A stretch of 64,000 nt of DNA, taken from NCBI GenBank assembly GCA_028554795.2, contig JAPYKE020000265.1, positions 62,001 to 126,000 of the forward strand, read 5' to 3'. Source of the stretch: Sinohyriopsis cumingii (Eukaryota; Mollusca; Bivalvia; Unionida; Unionidae). This document shows, piece after piece, positions 23,650 through 36,666 of this stretch. Under the pieces are notes generated by a model. The model saw only the letters and a list, made by a program, of their open reading frames with translations. It was not told where the DNA came from and did no database searches. The stretch's first letter is position 1. Every line of letters begins with the position of its first letter. The translations under genes and the position numbers were made by a program.

Positions 23650-23965
23650 TTGAACAAGGGCCTGGTGGCCTGTCCACCTACCCAACTACCCCCTTCCGAT
23701 GAAAGTGGGCCAGTCAGTTTCAGAAGTGGAATATCATTTCTGTTTAATGTCAGATGTACCAAGAAATCGTCAATGCTGGTTACTTGCTTGCTTGGTAGCC
23801 TGCACAGTTCGGTTTATATGGCATCTTCAGCACATTTGTTACTATATCATGCCCGAGTAATGACAGTTAAGTACCTTTCTCAAGGACTCAGTGACGCAGC
23901 CAACCAGGACTTGTCTGAGCGGGAATCGAACCCGCAACTGTTCAGTTACGAGCTCGACAGCATCA
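23650..23965 (-). mobile_element. SINE family C (tRNA-derived) copy, minus strand, head incomplete
   Basis: On the minus strand a perfect T-arm, GCGGGTTCGATTCCCGC (reverse of 23930-23946), is followed by CTGCGTCACTGAGTCCTTGA and GAAAGGTACTTAACTG. The phrase 'stem B box, then TCCTTGAGAAAGG-ACTTAA' is common in tRNA-derived SINEs of aquatic animals. The A box and acceptor end are not clear on the right. The left boundary is uncertain, and the open plus frame at 23650-23976 may lie wholly within it. Confidence 0.7.
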
Positions 23966-25334
23966 AAAATTATTAGGAAAATATTATTGGAGACACCCAA
24001 GTATGGTTAGGTGTATTCATTTGTTTGAAACGTGTAATTGGAAAATATGTCTACGATACAACTAATACCGTGAAAGCATAATTTAGCGGATAACCCGTCC
24101 TCCGCGTGCATATCACGTGGCATTTCATGTACACGTGGCGAACTTAATTTGAGCAATATATGCACGTTTACGCTACTTGAATCTGTATTTTTCTGATTTC
24201 GCATTCAACACTTACAAAATGAGTAGAATTATCCAAGTATTGCTTTCGAACTAACACTGAATATCTTTAGAGACCGAGAACAAAATGAATCCGAAAATGA
24301 ATTTGCGAGAGCTTAGATGTTCCGCATAATGCTTGTCTTTGTAAAGGCTTCAAAACCCTCGGTCTGTCGTCACAAAGCTGTGTTAACGGTTTAAATAATA
24401 TAGCTAATGCTTATATAGTTGAGTTTATCTTCAAGACCATCTTAAAGACGAAACTTTTTATACAGACTTATTTCATTCAGAATTTAATCAAGAAGAATCA
24501 CACAAATTTCAACCACGTTTTGTTCAACTTTGGTTTGATCCGAATATTTGGGGATACCTTAAGATTGAGAGGTCACATGAGAAGGCCAGATAAGATTAGC
24601 GCACGTATTCTACAGACATAGTTTGTACACTGATTCATACTTACATTATCACCTGAAATCTATCATAGATAAACCTCTCATTGTACACCTGTGCTGGCCC
24701 GTTCCGCCTTTTTGCTTATTTTAGCTCATCTCTGTCATTTGTTACGACTATGATGACTTTGCCGATTTCACACCGTTGAAAAAACAACAACCTCAAAACA
24801 CGGCATTGCCAATTTTCCTACATACTAAATTATCTGTCATTAGTGGTAATCAAGTTGGTACAGACAAAACAAAAACCATACGCCTTGAACAAATAACAAA
24901 ACGATAAGTAGATCTCTAAAGGGTCACAATTCCAAATACCAGTTTTATTACGTGCTTAGGGATAAATTAAAATGGTTTGTATATCATTTATTATAAAACA
25001 AACTAATTATACCCAATTCATAAATGTGACAGTTTTGGATCTTTAATTGGAGTTTCATACCAGACAACATTCAAATAAAAATAATAATAAAAATACTAGT
25101 CTGATCAGCTTACAAAGCATGGTGACTAACTAACCGATAACGGTAGCCAAAAACGAAGAAAAACCGTAGCATCAAATATAAAAAATAAATCATTAAAGGC
25201 GTAATTTAAATTTAATTAATTAACTTTTTTCCAAAGATTCCTTTTTTTCCAAAGATTCCTGAATATAAAACTCATACCCAATTATTTATTATTTATAAAC
25301 AATAATATTCTTGACAAGAGCTAAATACTTAACT
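23966..25334. other. Unique AT-rich sequence, nothing recognised
   Basis: No gene found. A direct repeat TTTTTTCCAAAGATTCCT occurs twice side by side at about 25223-25260. Confidence 0.6.
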
Positions 25335-25515
25335 ATCATATGTTATACTGAGCTATAGTATGTTATACTGCACTATCGTATGTTATACTGAACTACCATA
25401 AGTTGATATTGAACTAACTTATGTTCATATCGAACTACTATATATTTGTATTGAACTATCGTCTGTTTATGATGAACTGCCATGTGTTTACAGTGACGTA
25501 CCATATGTTATGCAT
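25335..25515. repeat. Short diverged minisatellite, about 20-25-bp unit
   Basis: Seven to eight copies built on GAACTATCGTATGTTATACT, strongly diverged to the right. Confidence 0.8.
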
Positions 25516-25544
25516 TTGTACTTTAAACTTTTTTGCAAACTTGG

Positions 25545-25575
<31 letters not shown>

Positions 25576-25808
25576 GTTGATAAGAAACCAGCTTGAAACA
25601 TGTTACAAACATTTACAAATGAATGTATCAATTGTTTTTATATCCATCACAGGAAAGAACTTGAAATTGGTAGATTTACCATCAACGTAACTTGAGAAGA
25701 TTATTGGTGACCTATATATATATGCATGTGTGTGTGTGTTAAACTGCGTGTAATTATGTATGTATGTCTTTATGTATGTCTGTATGTACGTGTGTGTGTG
25801 TGTGTGTT
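25545..25808. repeat. (GT)n and TATG-type microsatellites
   Basis: (GT)n at 25547-25575, GT and TATG patches at 25725-25808, with ordinary sequence between. Confidence 0.85.
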
Positions 25809-26637
<829 letters not shown>

Positions 26638-26697
26638 GTGTGAGCGCGCTGATTGAGATGGACCTTAATGAGTTAAAGTCAAGGATATAACTTTGTA

Positions 26698-26732
<35 letters not shown>

Positions 26733-26734
26733 TA

Positions 26735-26786
<52 letters not shown>

Positions 26787-26787
26787 C
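26698..26787. repeat. (ATT)n microsatellite
   Basis: About thirty ATT units with two small interruptions. Confidence 0.96.
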
Positions 26788-26992
26788 TAAATTAAATGTT
26801 GTTTGAAGTATATAATATAATGTCAATCATTTGATAAATGGTTCCTGTTCATACAATAAACTTTACTATTCTTTCTTTGTAGAACATATAGTGAGAACGT
26901 GTTTTGGAAAACAGTTGAATTGAAAAAAAACAAGCAATATATAGCCCTAAGTAATATCAAATTCTCAGACCCGACATCATACAACCATGATA

Positions 26993-27125
26993 TGTATGTG
27001 TGTATGTATGTCTTTATGTATGTACGAGTGTGCGTGCGAATGTATGTATGTATGTATGTATGTATGTATGTATGTATGTATGTATGTATGTATGTATGTA
27101 TGTATGTATGTATGTATGTATGTAT
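26993..27125. repeat. (TATG)n microsatellite
   Basis: Impure to 27040, then about 21 clean TATG units. ORFs on both strands (MYVC… and HTYI…) are artefacts of it. Confidence 0.97.
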
Positions 27126-28179
27126 TATGTCCGTACCATTGGGATTCTTCTACCATGGATAGGTACAAAACGGTGTAATTGTCCACAACAGTGAAGGCAA
27201 AGGATTATATGCGTGCAACCAGTAAAAGTTCAACAATTTACCTGTGTAACTGATATTCAAAGGTAGAATCACGTAGCTAACATGTAAAAATTATTATATA
27301 GTACATTTGTGCAGACACTCTAGATGTATTGTCTTTTGCGATTCTTTACAAACAACAAACACAGTAAATAATGCTTATGAATGGGATGCAAAATAATTAA
27401 ATGTTTTAAAAAAAAAGGTGTTCTATTTTAGGGTGTATTTCAAACTAAAGGCACGGTCAGCAGGTGTATTTTGTAGGACTAGTATATACATACATGTTAT
27501 TTTTATCAGAACCGACCAACAAACAGTAACTATTTCCATGGAACATATTTTTTCTTTTAATTGGCGGTATAGTTTAGGTCATTTAAAAAGAGAAGATCGA
27601 AGCTGGACAAAGCGCTGGACTAGTCAAGTTTTTGCTTTATACCCATAGTGTTAAAAACATGTACACATTTCTCTTGGATGCGAAATAATGGGATACTTTC
27701 AACCTTTTTGTTTTAAAAGAACAAAACAAAACTAGATTACGTTGGGGGGAAGGGGTCGGGTGTGTCGACAAATAGAATTACATATTTGACATGTTTGCAT
27801 AGTACATACAGCATTCCACATAGTGTAATTTAGATCGTCCTTCCCCAGACAAATATTCGAGAAATCCCAGTTAAAAGCAGCGTCATCCATGGCGTCAGCA
27901 AACATTGTATTTAAAACAAAGGGTCATTCGTACTTTAGACGAGGTGCTACATTTTCGCTAAACAAAAATAGTACATACACACATTTATCCGGATACATGG
28001 TACCTTGAGAAAATTCGAATACCAGAATTGTATATAAAATAAATCACAAATAACGAGAAAACGAAATGGACAACCCTTCATCTCAATGTATAGGGCTTCT
28101 TATATTACATTATAAAAAATGTTTATGGAAATGAAAAACGACAGCTAATCTGGGTATCATACAACGTTAAAATTTGAGA
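27126..28179. other. Unique sequence, nothing recognised
   Basis: Short open frame at 27418-27648 without recognisable features. Otherwise no signal. Confidence 0.55.
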
Positions 28180-29430
28180 AGTAATGGGGCAATGTCGATA
28201 CGTTTACATCAACGTGTCTATGTATGTTTGTGAGAGTGAGGCAAAAAGAGCAGTATAACTTACAATTTGATCTCTCCACGTGTTGCAGTCCATTCAAATT
28301 AATTGTTGGCAGTAGCGCGGCACTTATCAGCTGGTATCACACGCTATTACATAATTCACTTCACGTCGTAATCCACCCCATTTAAAGTAGCCGATAATGT
28401 ACCAAAATCCTATGTGAAGCAATTCCTTGTGTGCTATCTTCTTAGACAGCTAATCCTGTCACATTAACGATCGACCACTATTCAAAATCGAGATGCGTAT
28501 CTGCATTTAAAGACTTTATCGGTAAATAAACGTGTAATCCACTGACACAGGGTCATGCCCAGGACTTGATTAGGTAGCGGGCAAAGCCTGATTCTGCTTT
28601 CCGCAAGCAGGGTATTAGTTACACCCCGGATTGGATACGTCTCTTTAAGTCGTGTGTATACAGAGCATCGAAGTGCATAAATGCCGTCCATCCCATATTA
28701 TCCGGCAAAGTAAGACTAATTAAGTGCAGCTTTTCACGACAAAGTTCCCGGCGTGTCCATTTGCCACATGGGAGCCTGCTGGGAGTTTACAACTGGCTCA
28801 GCGCCACTCCGTAACGTGACAGCTATCAGATACGGCCATTCCTTAAAGTGGAATGATAATATCTGACAATTTTTAATAGTTTGTTTCTTTACTCGAAACA
28901 TTTTAATGATGATTACACGAGTTAATTCAACACCGAATCAACAATAGTCCACCCATAGTTAATGCAATGGGTCAGGGGAGAGAATTTATAACAGATATGA
29001 TAAGAAGTTTTCTCGTTTTGGAAGTGATGAATTTCGGATATTCTATACTCCAACGTGAAGAGTGTCTGGAATACAATCGGCGTGAGAGGCAATTAAAATA
29101 GAAACGTAAGAATCATTGGTTTTCGTCTCAATAGTTTAATTGGCGTCCATTTATTAGATAAAAATCAAAACTGTTTACTCCTCACCGATATGCTTGCTGA
29201 ACAAAGCCAAAGATAAAACGATGTGATTATTGAAAGATGTGTGAAAAAAATGTTGATAACTTGAAAGAATCCAAACAATTTTGTGAGCGAGGAAAAAAAA
29301 GTAAGCTTCTCATCTCTAACTTCCATACGAGAAGACAAACCGGCCCTAAGTATCAACTCACAAGCACAAATTGTGCATGGCGAAAATATGTCTTTCGACA
29401 GCAATAACTAATGCTATCATACTATTTATT
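28180..29430. other. Repeat-poor, compositionally balanced stretch
   Basis: About 1.2 kb without microsatellites, SINEs or arrays, and less AT-rich than its surroundings, especially 28290-28830. Homeobox-type TAATTAAGTG (about 28713-28722) and GATA-type CTTTATCGG (about 28513) words are present. No ORF with recognisable family: the minus frames at 28482-28691 and 29165-29404 are unassigned. It could hold a conserved non-coding element or a lost exon; this is inference only. Confidence 0.4.
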
Positions 29431-29431
29431 T

Positions 29432-29520
29432 ACTTATTTATTTAGTTATTGTTTATTTATTTATTTATTTATTTATTTATTCTTTGGTTATTTATTTATT
29501 ATTTATCTTTTATTTTTAAG
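29432..29520. repeat. (TTTA)n microsatellite, impure
   Basis: TTTA units with TATT and TTGG interruptions. Confidence 0.85.
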
Positions 29521-29810
29521 TTTTGGCTTCTGATTATAAGATATAATTACTAACTACATACTTTGTTTATTTTCAAAGGAACATCGAGAACGCTCCTTTT
29601 CGTGAATGTTAAAGAAAAGGAATATTATAATATAAATGTACTTGAAACACATGCAAATGGCAGGATCTGAGCAAAATTGTTAACTGCCTCAAGTCCTTAA
29701 GTGTGGTTGAACATCCGTTTGCGTATAATTTTAGCAGGTTGTTCAGTTCCAAGACATCTCTAATACTGTGTGTGTCTTTGTGATTTAAAGAAAAGACTCG
29801 AAAAGATTCT

Positions 29811-29971
29811 CACCTAGCAGGTGTCAATAAGAATGTAACCCAGCAGGTGTAAATTGTCCCAGATAAACACCACGTATTGTAAGATAAAGTAGGTATCTGT
29901 AAGACCCCCCAAGGGCACCGTGACCACTTAAATTCACCAAATCGCTGTTTATCTGCGATAATTGACACCTG
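29811..29971. promoter_or_regulatory. Cluster of inverted CAGGTGT words (E-box/T-box-like)
   Basis: CAGGTGTCAAT (29818-29828) has its exact reverse complement ATTGACACCTG at 29961-29971, and CAGGTGT occurs again at 29844-29850. The first copy is also half of a small palindrome, CACCT-AGC-AGGTG (29811-29823). CAGGTG is the core recognised by Snail/ZEB-type zinc fingers and some bHLH factors, and AGGTGT is the T-box half-site. The regulatory role is inference. Confidence 0.3.
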
Positions 29972-30019
29972 ATGGGTATGGTTTGCTTCTTTCTAACACA
30001 AATCATAAAAATTTTGTCA

Positions 30020-32055
30020 CATTTAGATAAATTAAATTATGCGGGAAGTGTTAATTTATAATCACTCTTTGCAAGACAAATCTTTGCCATGAGAGCCCAA
30101 CCATATCTGTGCAAAGCAGCCGATCAGAACTGTTCAACTTTGCGCGTGCTTTTGGAAATGCAACATAACGAGCAAATGATGTCGACTGGATAGTTAAAAA
30201 CAAGTCAATGTATCGAAATTAAATTCGTTGTGTGCGGATCAAGTGGTGAATTACAGGCGAAGAACAAAATATATAAATGGTGTTTTGACAGAACGTGTTA
30301 GAACGTGAGGGAACTTGTGTCTAGAATTATACATGATCGGCTTCAACGTTGACATTTATCATTATGAACGAGTTGAGTGAATTGTCTGTGGCTAAATTAT
30401 AGATCATTGCGTATGGTAATAAGAAAGTGTATTTTGATACTATACAAATAATGTATTTTTAACCAATTGTTTCCGTACCGTACGGTTTCAACTGGAATTC
30501 AAACCGTTCTCATTTCGTACCGTTTATAGCAGTCTGTCATACAAACAATCGTCTCTTCACCGCTGAATTTAGTACCGTCATCAACTTTTCCAGCGTCTCG
30601 TAACCTGTAAATATGCGCATTCGGTTTTCATTTTAGCAAAGTAAATACATTCCTCTAAATTCTAATAAAATGAGGATAAGCTGCATTTTTTTAAAATAAA
30701 TAATCAAATCATATATCTGATAGCGGGTCAGCTTACCGTTTCGCAATATTCCTAATGTTCTAAATCGTCTTCGTAATAATACAGTATGATTTATGTACCA
30801 TTTCTAACGTGTTTTTTTTTTAAAGCGTACAGAACCGTCTTCGTGCCGTTTCCAGTGTTGCAAAATCCGTTACCATTGTCTTTAAAAATGTTGAAAAAAT
30901 TCGAATTGATTCTAGATGAAATTCGTATGGCTTCTCTTCAATAGTGTAGCAATAAATTCTGCCCATCCTCCTCCTCTTTCTTCACCAAATATAATTTCGG
31001 GACACTCTTCCAATACAAAAGTTTTTCAATTGGAGCTTTGGGACCCCCACCCCACCCCGCCCACGGCGCAGTCATGTTGGTAGCTTAGGTGGTTGTTATG
31101 CCTTATGATTCTCGAGTGGTACGAGACCAGTGTCAACAATCCAATAAATGCTTGATTTGATAGCATTGATTTAAAAAGGGCAAAACTTTTGAAGCTTCTT
31201 AGAGCTGAGCACATCACATATTTCTGCAAATATTTTCTCAGAAATTAATAAATCCAGTAAATAAGATCGATCATGCTTGCTTTCTGGCCCCCTTCATTTT
31301 TGACCATCTAAGTATCGGTGCCAGATCTACTCGGTATGGAATGTTTATTATTTAGGGAAGAAAAAAATGTTCTACCTGTATTTCAGCAATTTAAAAATGT
31401 ATTTTAACTGTGAAGAGAATTTTTTTTAAAAATCTTAACACGAGCTTACAAATATCTCGCTATTAAGGAGAACGAGACAATATATTAAATGGTGGATTTT
31501 GTGCAGTATACCACAGACATAATTTTCCGCATTTCAAATATGGCAGACATTCGCTATTGATCGTATTATCCGTCGTGTATTAAATTCTTGCATTTGTAAG
31601 GTTTTAAAGTTATATGGACACACTTGGCGTTCACTTAAGATAGTGTGTAACTACATGACAAATGTATTTTCTACTCGATGATTGGTACTCGTAACCGTCC
31701 CGATGCATCAGTTTATACAGGTATATTTCAAGCTGGTAACCAAATATACTTCACAAAGCTTTTGCATCAAGGATATAAAGTTTCAGAGTTCATCATATGA
31801 CCAATAAATTTAGGGAAACTAAACCGTTGGCCGCGAGCCATGTAATAAATACAAATTGTGTTGGTAAACTTCTTTGAATCAGCGGTTTTTCATGTTTTTA
31901 TCTGTTAGCACGTATCTTGTATGTATGACAGTGATAACTGATGAATTTCGTATGCGTGTTTGTCTTTTCGCTTTTAATATGGCCCTTTCCTGCCAGTTTT
32001 GCCCTGTTTATCAATTCATCCACGAATCTTTATATCCATCCGTCTATCCACCCAC
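30020..32055. other. Unique sequence with repeated ACCGT words
   Basis: At 30470-30870 words such as CGTACCGTTT, ACCGTCTTCGTGCCGTTTCC and CGTTTC recur at irregular spacing around a 10-bp palindrome ACCGTACGGT (30477-30486), possibly a very old diverged repeat. Elsewhere nothing is recognised. A C-rich patch lies at about 31048-31065. Confidence 0.45.
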
Positions 32056-32057
32056 CA

Positions 32058-32127
32058 CATACATACATACATACATACGCACACACATGCATACATACAT
32101 ACATGCATGCATGCATACACGCACGCA

Positions 32128-32159
<32 letters not shown>

Positions 32160-32231
32160 CACACACACACATACATACATACATACATACATACATACAT
32201 ACATACATACATACATACATACATACATGCA
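32058..32231. repeat. Compound (CATA)/(CATG)/(CGCA)/(CA) microsatellite
   Basis: Succession of CATA, CATG, CGCA, CA and CATA blocks. All six ORFs overlapping it are artefacts. Confidence 0.97.
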
Positions 32232-33137
32232 TGCGAACATTTTTATTTCATATTATTTAGACAAACGTACATTAGTGACTATATTTCAAATATGTTGCAG
32301 CTATTTGACTTATTTTACCACAAGAACGAGTAAAGGAATGAATGCCTTTTCATGTTATAGGAAGGGAAGGTGACCAACTTTGCGTTTAGTACAATTACAA
32401 GACAGTTTAAATTTCTGTTTTGTTTTGCTTTTATTAGTAAAGTATCTCACTGTAGTTCTGTGTTTAGAAACAAAATTATCCAGTTTCACAGAAATATTTA
32501 TTTTATGGCAAACATGTGATTCTGTGATGCATGTGTTAAACATTTGTCTACATGTGTATGGATGTCTATTCTCTTCCATCCGACTAGATATTCCACATAG
32601 TTAATTCTATATTTTAGAAAAACAATCTTCGTCAAACAAATTATCTTGATCGAAAACAATTGACATATTCCGTCAGTACTCAAGTGAGTGAGAAGCAGTT
32701 GCTAGTGGCAATTTCTCGCTTAATAAAGAGCGCTTAAGATATAAAACATTTTATAATTAATTTATCTCAAGATAATTTATCTGAAACTAAGACCTGGGTT
32801 TATCTCAAACTAAAGCCTTGGTTTATCTCAAACTAGGGCCTGGGTATCAGCAAAATCTGTCTGAGCTCGATTGCCTTTGAAACATCTAGGGTTGAGATTT
32901 TCAAGTTTCGGTTTCAATTAAACCTATCCCCCCCTCCTCCCCCCGTCCCAGCTGTAAGAAACATAAGTGTTAAAAGCTTGAACCACTTTTCAAAATAAAA
33001 TACCGGCAAGAGCTATTTGTAAATGAATTTCCCGCAAAGGTACTTTTAAATTCTCGATCCAAAAAAATAAACACTGAGCCTGTCTGTGAGAATTAGTCGT
33101 TAAAAGCGCTTTCGATACTGGAAAAGAGACTTTTAAG
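32232..33137. other. Unique sequence with a short duplicated word
   Basis: TTTATCTCAAACTA-type words occur four times at about 32755-32840. No gene was recognised among the overlapping short frames at 32355-32683. Confidence 0.55.
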
Positions 33138-33360
33138 TGACTTATAAAAATGTTACTAACAGCTGCCTCGCTTGGCGGTAAGAGGCTAGTGATAGGACTG
33201 GTCGGTCTGGTGTCAGGATAATGTGACTGGGTGGGACATCATGCTACATGTCTGCGGCATGATGCCCCGGTGCTAGATATCACTATAAACTGCCACATTG
33301 CATACATCGTAGCGATATGACTGAAAAATTGTTAAAGCTACGTTAAAAGTCCAAATCAAA
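33138..33360 (+). mobile_element. SINE family A copy, tRNA head missing
   Basis: Body only, from AATGTTACTAACAGCTGCC through GGACTGGTCGGTCTGGTGTC, TGTCTGCGGCATGATGCCCC and CACTATAAACTGCCACAT to AAAGCTACGTTAAAAGTCC. A typical 5'-truncated SINE insertion; no polymerase III promoter remains. Confidence 0.9.
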
Positions 33361-33596
33361 TCGCATCACTTTTAAGCGTCTTTAACTTTTTTTCGCGGAA
33401 TTTGCGAGGGGTTTCTGTCGGCGAAATTGTATTTCCCAAATGATTTTCTTAAACAATAAATATAATATTGCTGGTTCCGCAAAATCTAATTACACCGAAC
33501 CCGCTTGCCATTGAGAATTTGCAAAATTGTGTAGCTGTGAATAAATGTAGGTTGACAGCATGTGGAATGTAAGAGACATCTTTACCGTTTTTGCAT
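33361..33596. other. Spacer between two SINE A copies
   Basis: Unique sequence, nothing recognised. Confidence 0.6.
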
Positions 33597-33850
33597 GACC
33601 GCTCCGGTGGCCTAGTGGTTAGAGCGTCTGTCTCGGAAGCGGGAGGTCGTGGGTTCGAACCCCGGTCGAGTCATACCAAAGACTTACAAAATGGTACTAA
33701 CAACTGCCTCGCTAGGTGCTCATCATTAAGAGGTTCATTGTTAGGACTGGTCGGCCTGGTGTCAGGATAATGTGACTGGGTGGGACAGCATGCTACATCG
33801 TAGCGATATGACTGAAAAATTTTTAAAGCTACGTTACAAATCCTAATCAC
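33597..33850 (+). mobile_element. SINE family A copy with the best-preserved tRNA head
   Basis: A box TGGCCTAGTGGTTAGAGCG and B box GGGTTCGAACCCC are both near-perfect for RNA polymerase III. Relative to other copies, about 65 bp of the body are missing between TGCTACA and TCGTAGCGATATG, apparently an internal deletion. The tail is C-rich. The head could be mistaken for a tRNA gene, but the SINE body follows it immediately. Confidence 0.92.
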
Positions 33851-34410
33851 TCCCCTCCCGCTTTTATATGTTTGTTAAAATGCCAAGCAATTAGCACCAT
33901 TAATAGGATGTAATTGTTTTCAAACGAGATGTAAATTTGTTTTGTTTTAAGTATTCCGTAAGTTTAATGAAATTAAGATTTTGGGTTTTTCTTTGCAGTG
34001 TGAAGAGAACATGTCATCTAATACAATTCCCAAAGAAGCGCACAGATTGTATTTCAACCTGGTATTACGGCTTAGATTTTTGCGATTATAATACGTGCAC
34101 AGGTGCTGCTTTGTAATCGAATAGTGGCTGCACCTTTGTATCACGAATCCGATATAAAACCGGGCACAAAGTTCAAATACTGAATAGATGAGAAACAAAG
34201 TTCCTAAACTTATCGTAAGGATCTTAAAAAAAAAAACAATGACATAAACATTAATAAGAGCATTGTTGTATTGGATTTAGTACAGGTGTAGATACAGTAG
34301 AGTAATTAATTTGTACTCGAGTGAGAAACGGTAACTTTAAAAGACATTACTCTGCTCTAATTATTTAAAAGGAAATGCATTCCACATATTATCTAGACAA
34401 AACAAACCAA
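33851..34410. other. Unique AT-rich sequence, nothing recognised
   Basis: No gene or element. The minus frame at 33947-34198 is unassigned. Confidence 0.55.
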
Positions 34411-34424
34411 AATCAGGGTGCCGG

Positions 34425-34765
34425 GCCAAACAAAATCATAGTGCCAGTCAAAACAAAATAAATCATGATGCCAGTCAAAACAAAATAAGTCATGGTGCTA
34501 GTCAAAACAAAGTAAATAATGATGCCAGTAAAAACAAAAAAAATCATGATACCAGTCAAAACAAAATAAGTCATGGTGCCAGTCAAAACAAAATAAGTCA
34601 TGGTGCTAGTCAAAACAAAGTAAATAATGATGCCAGTAAAAACAAAAAATCATGATACCAGTCAAAACAAAATAAGTCATGGTGCCAGTCAAAACAAAAT
34701 AAGTCATGGTGCCAATGAAAACAAAATAAGTAATGGTGCCAGATAAAAACAAATAAATCATGGTA
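34425..34765. repeat. Minisatellite, 27-bp unit
   Basis: About twelve copies of a unit containing CATGGTGCCAGTCAAAACAA and AATAAGT. The 27-bp length keeps a minus frame open with a nine-residue repeat (TGTMTYFVL). Two 135-bp-like blocks starting GTCATGGTGCTAGTC recur, suggesting block duplication. Confidence 0.93.
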
Positions 34766-36320
34766 CATAATGACAAATATAGGTTTATAATATCAAAGTT
34801 CACTTCAAATCTAATTAAGGAAATGGGTTGAAAAATATTTTGAAACCTTGGTGGTAAAGGATTGATCTTGCGCAATGAGCTTCATAAATTTTATTTGGAT
34901 TCAACACAAATGCATTTTTCTATTAATCACATCACGGAAATGTTGACTGCATTTAACAAAAACAACAGAAAAGTTAGTCAACAGACTTTGAAGTGCAGTC
35001 AGACGTCTCGGATCGGACTCCTCTGTCTTCTATAAAAATCATCACGTGATAAGTGCCATCACTATGTATTATGAAACGTGTGTTGCATGAGAAAAATAGG
35101 AAATGGGTTGGTAACCTAACTACTTCGGTGGTCACGTGATAAATAATATGTATGACAACGTGAATCATATATGCATACGTCCGATTCGCTTCCCGTGAGG
35201 AAGAGTAGCTTTCACAAGATAATCTGTTTCTTGTCTAACAGATACTTTCAAATAACGTAAATAAGATGCATTGCCATTATATTCGATTTGTAAAGTAATC
35301 CCTATTAAGAAAACTTTATTTTACTCTTGACAATAGGTCATCTTTTTGTTTATCAACACTAATACATGAAATAGGTCTATAATTTCTTTGGCCATGAGAA
35401 TTCCATTTTACTCTATATAAAGTTGGTGGGGGTTTTCTTAGAAAAGGGGGTCTGCTGCCGCGCATCCAAATATTCTGTAATTTTATTTATTTTTGTTATA
35501 GTTGCAGGCAATTATAAACGAAAATGCTTGTTATGGATCTTATATCATGGTTTTAAAATGCAGGAACCTATATAGTTTATCAAATGACGGATAATTTCAT
35601 GAGGAGCAGTTAACTTTTGGGGTCGAGAAGACAAAACTGAGCAATAATTTCCAAGTTCGAGGTATGAGCGCTCTCAGACTCCAAGGGAAGAATCAGGAGA
35701 CTGAGGAGACAGAAGAGGAAAAAGAAGCAACGTGTTTTATCAAAATATGTGCCTCGTCTGTCTGGTGAATTTAAACCATTCCTTCACTTTTAATCACTGC
35801 AGAGGTTTTTACTATTTCTTTTCAAAACTAGTTCTTGAATTAATAATTTTCCACAATCAGCCAGGTGGTGTCAGTTTATCGTTTAGCTTAGACTGTAGTC
35901 TTTTCGAGTAGTTGAATTTAGTCGTTTTTAATCACATTTATTATTTCATTACACTATGACTTATGTCTTCATTACAGGTTATTGTTTTTGTTACGTGTAG
36001 CAATATTATGCATTCTCTTATATTATATTTATAAAGTGACAGATATTTATGCAAGGTTTGTCGTTATGTGAAAGAGGTATTCTTTCTTCATAATTTACTT
36101 ATATACAATATTTAAGATTTTTTTCAGTGAAGTTATTGTAGACGTCATGATTATTATCAATATACTTTGTTAACACCTACACGGTTGTAAGGAATTATTC
36201 TTCAAATTTTTTAACGTTTGTTTATTTCTAATTAGTTCGTTTGTACGATAATTGGTTAAAACCTTTAAATGAAATTTTAGCCCATGTATAACAATACTCT
36301 CAACAAAATAAACGACAGAC
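34766..36320. other. Unique sequence, nothing recognised
   Basis: AT-rich. No convincing ORF, known element or array. Confidence 0.6.
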
Positions 36321-36324
36321 TCTA

Positions 36325-36634
36325 ACCGCTTTGGTGGCCTAGTGGTTAGAGCGTCCACCTCGGATGCGGGAGGTCGTGAGTTCGACAACCGACCGAGTCA
36401 TACCAAAGACTTAGAAAATGGTACTAACAGCTGCCTCGCTTGGCGCTCAGCATTAAGAGGTTAGTGTTAGGACTGGTCCGCCTGGCGTTAGGATAATGTG
36501 ATTGGGTGAGATATCATGCTAAATGTCTGCAGCATGATGCCCCAGTGCTAGACATCACTATAAACTGCCACACTGCAGACACTGTAGCGATATGACTATA
36601 AAATTGTTAAAGCTACGTTGAAAATCCAAATCAC
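36325..36634 (+). mobile_element. SINE family A, full-length copy
   Basis: Head with A box TGGCCTAGTGGTTAGAGCG and a slightly altered B box (GAGTTCGACAACC), complete body through GAAAATCCAAATCACAC. The tail continues into a (CA)n microsatellite. This copy keeps the body region lost from the 33597 copy. Confidence 0.93.
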
Positions 36635-36666
36635 ACACAAACACACACACACACACACACACACAC
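36635..36666. repeat. (CA)n microsatellite
   Basis: About fifteen CA units at the 3' end of the SINE. Confidence 0.93.

Noticed and set aside
32058-32231. Possible telomeric or histidine-rich coding repeat
   Set aside because: The units are CATA, CGCA and CA, not TTAGGG, and all frames are equally open; it is an ordinary compound microsatellite.
33597-33672. Possible functional tRNA gene with good A and B boxes
   Set aside because: It is immediately followed by the SINE A body, acceptor-stem pairing is poor, and the same head occurs in the other SINE copies.
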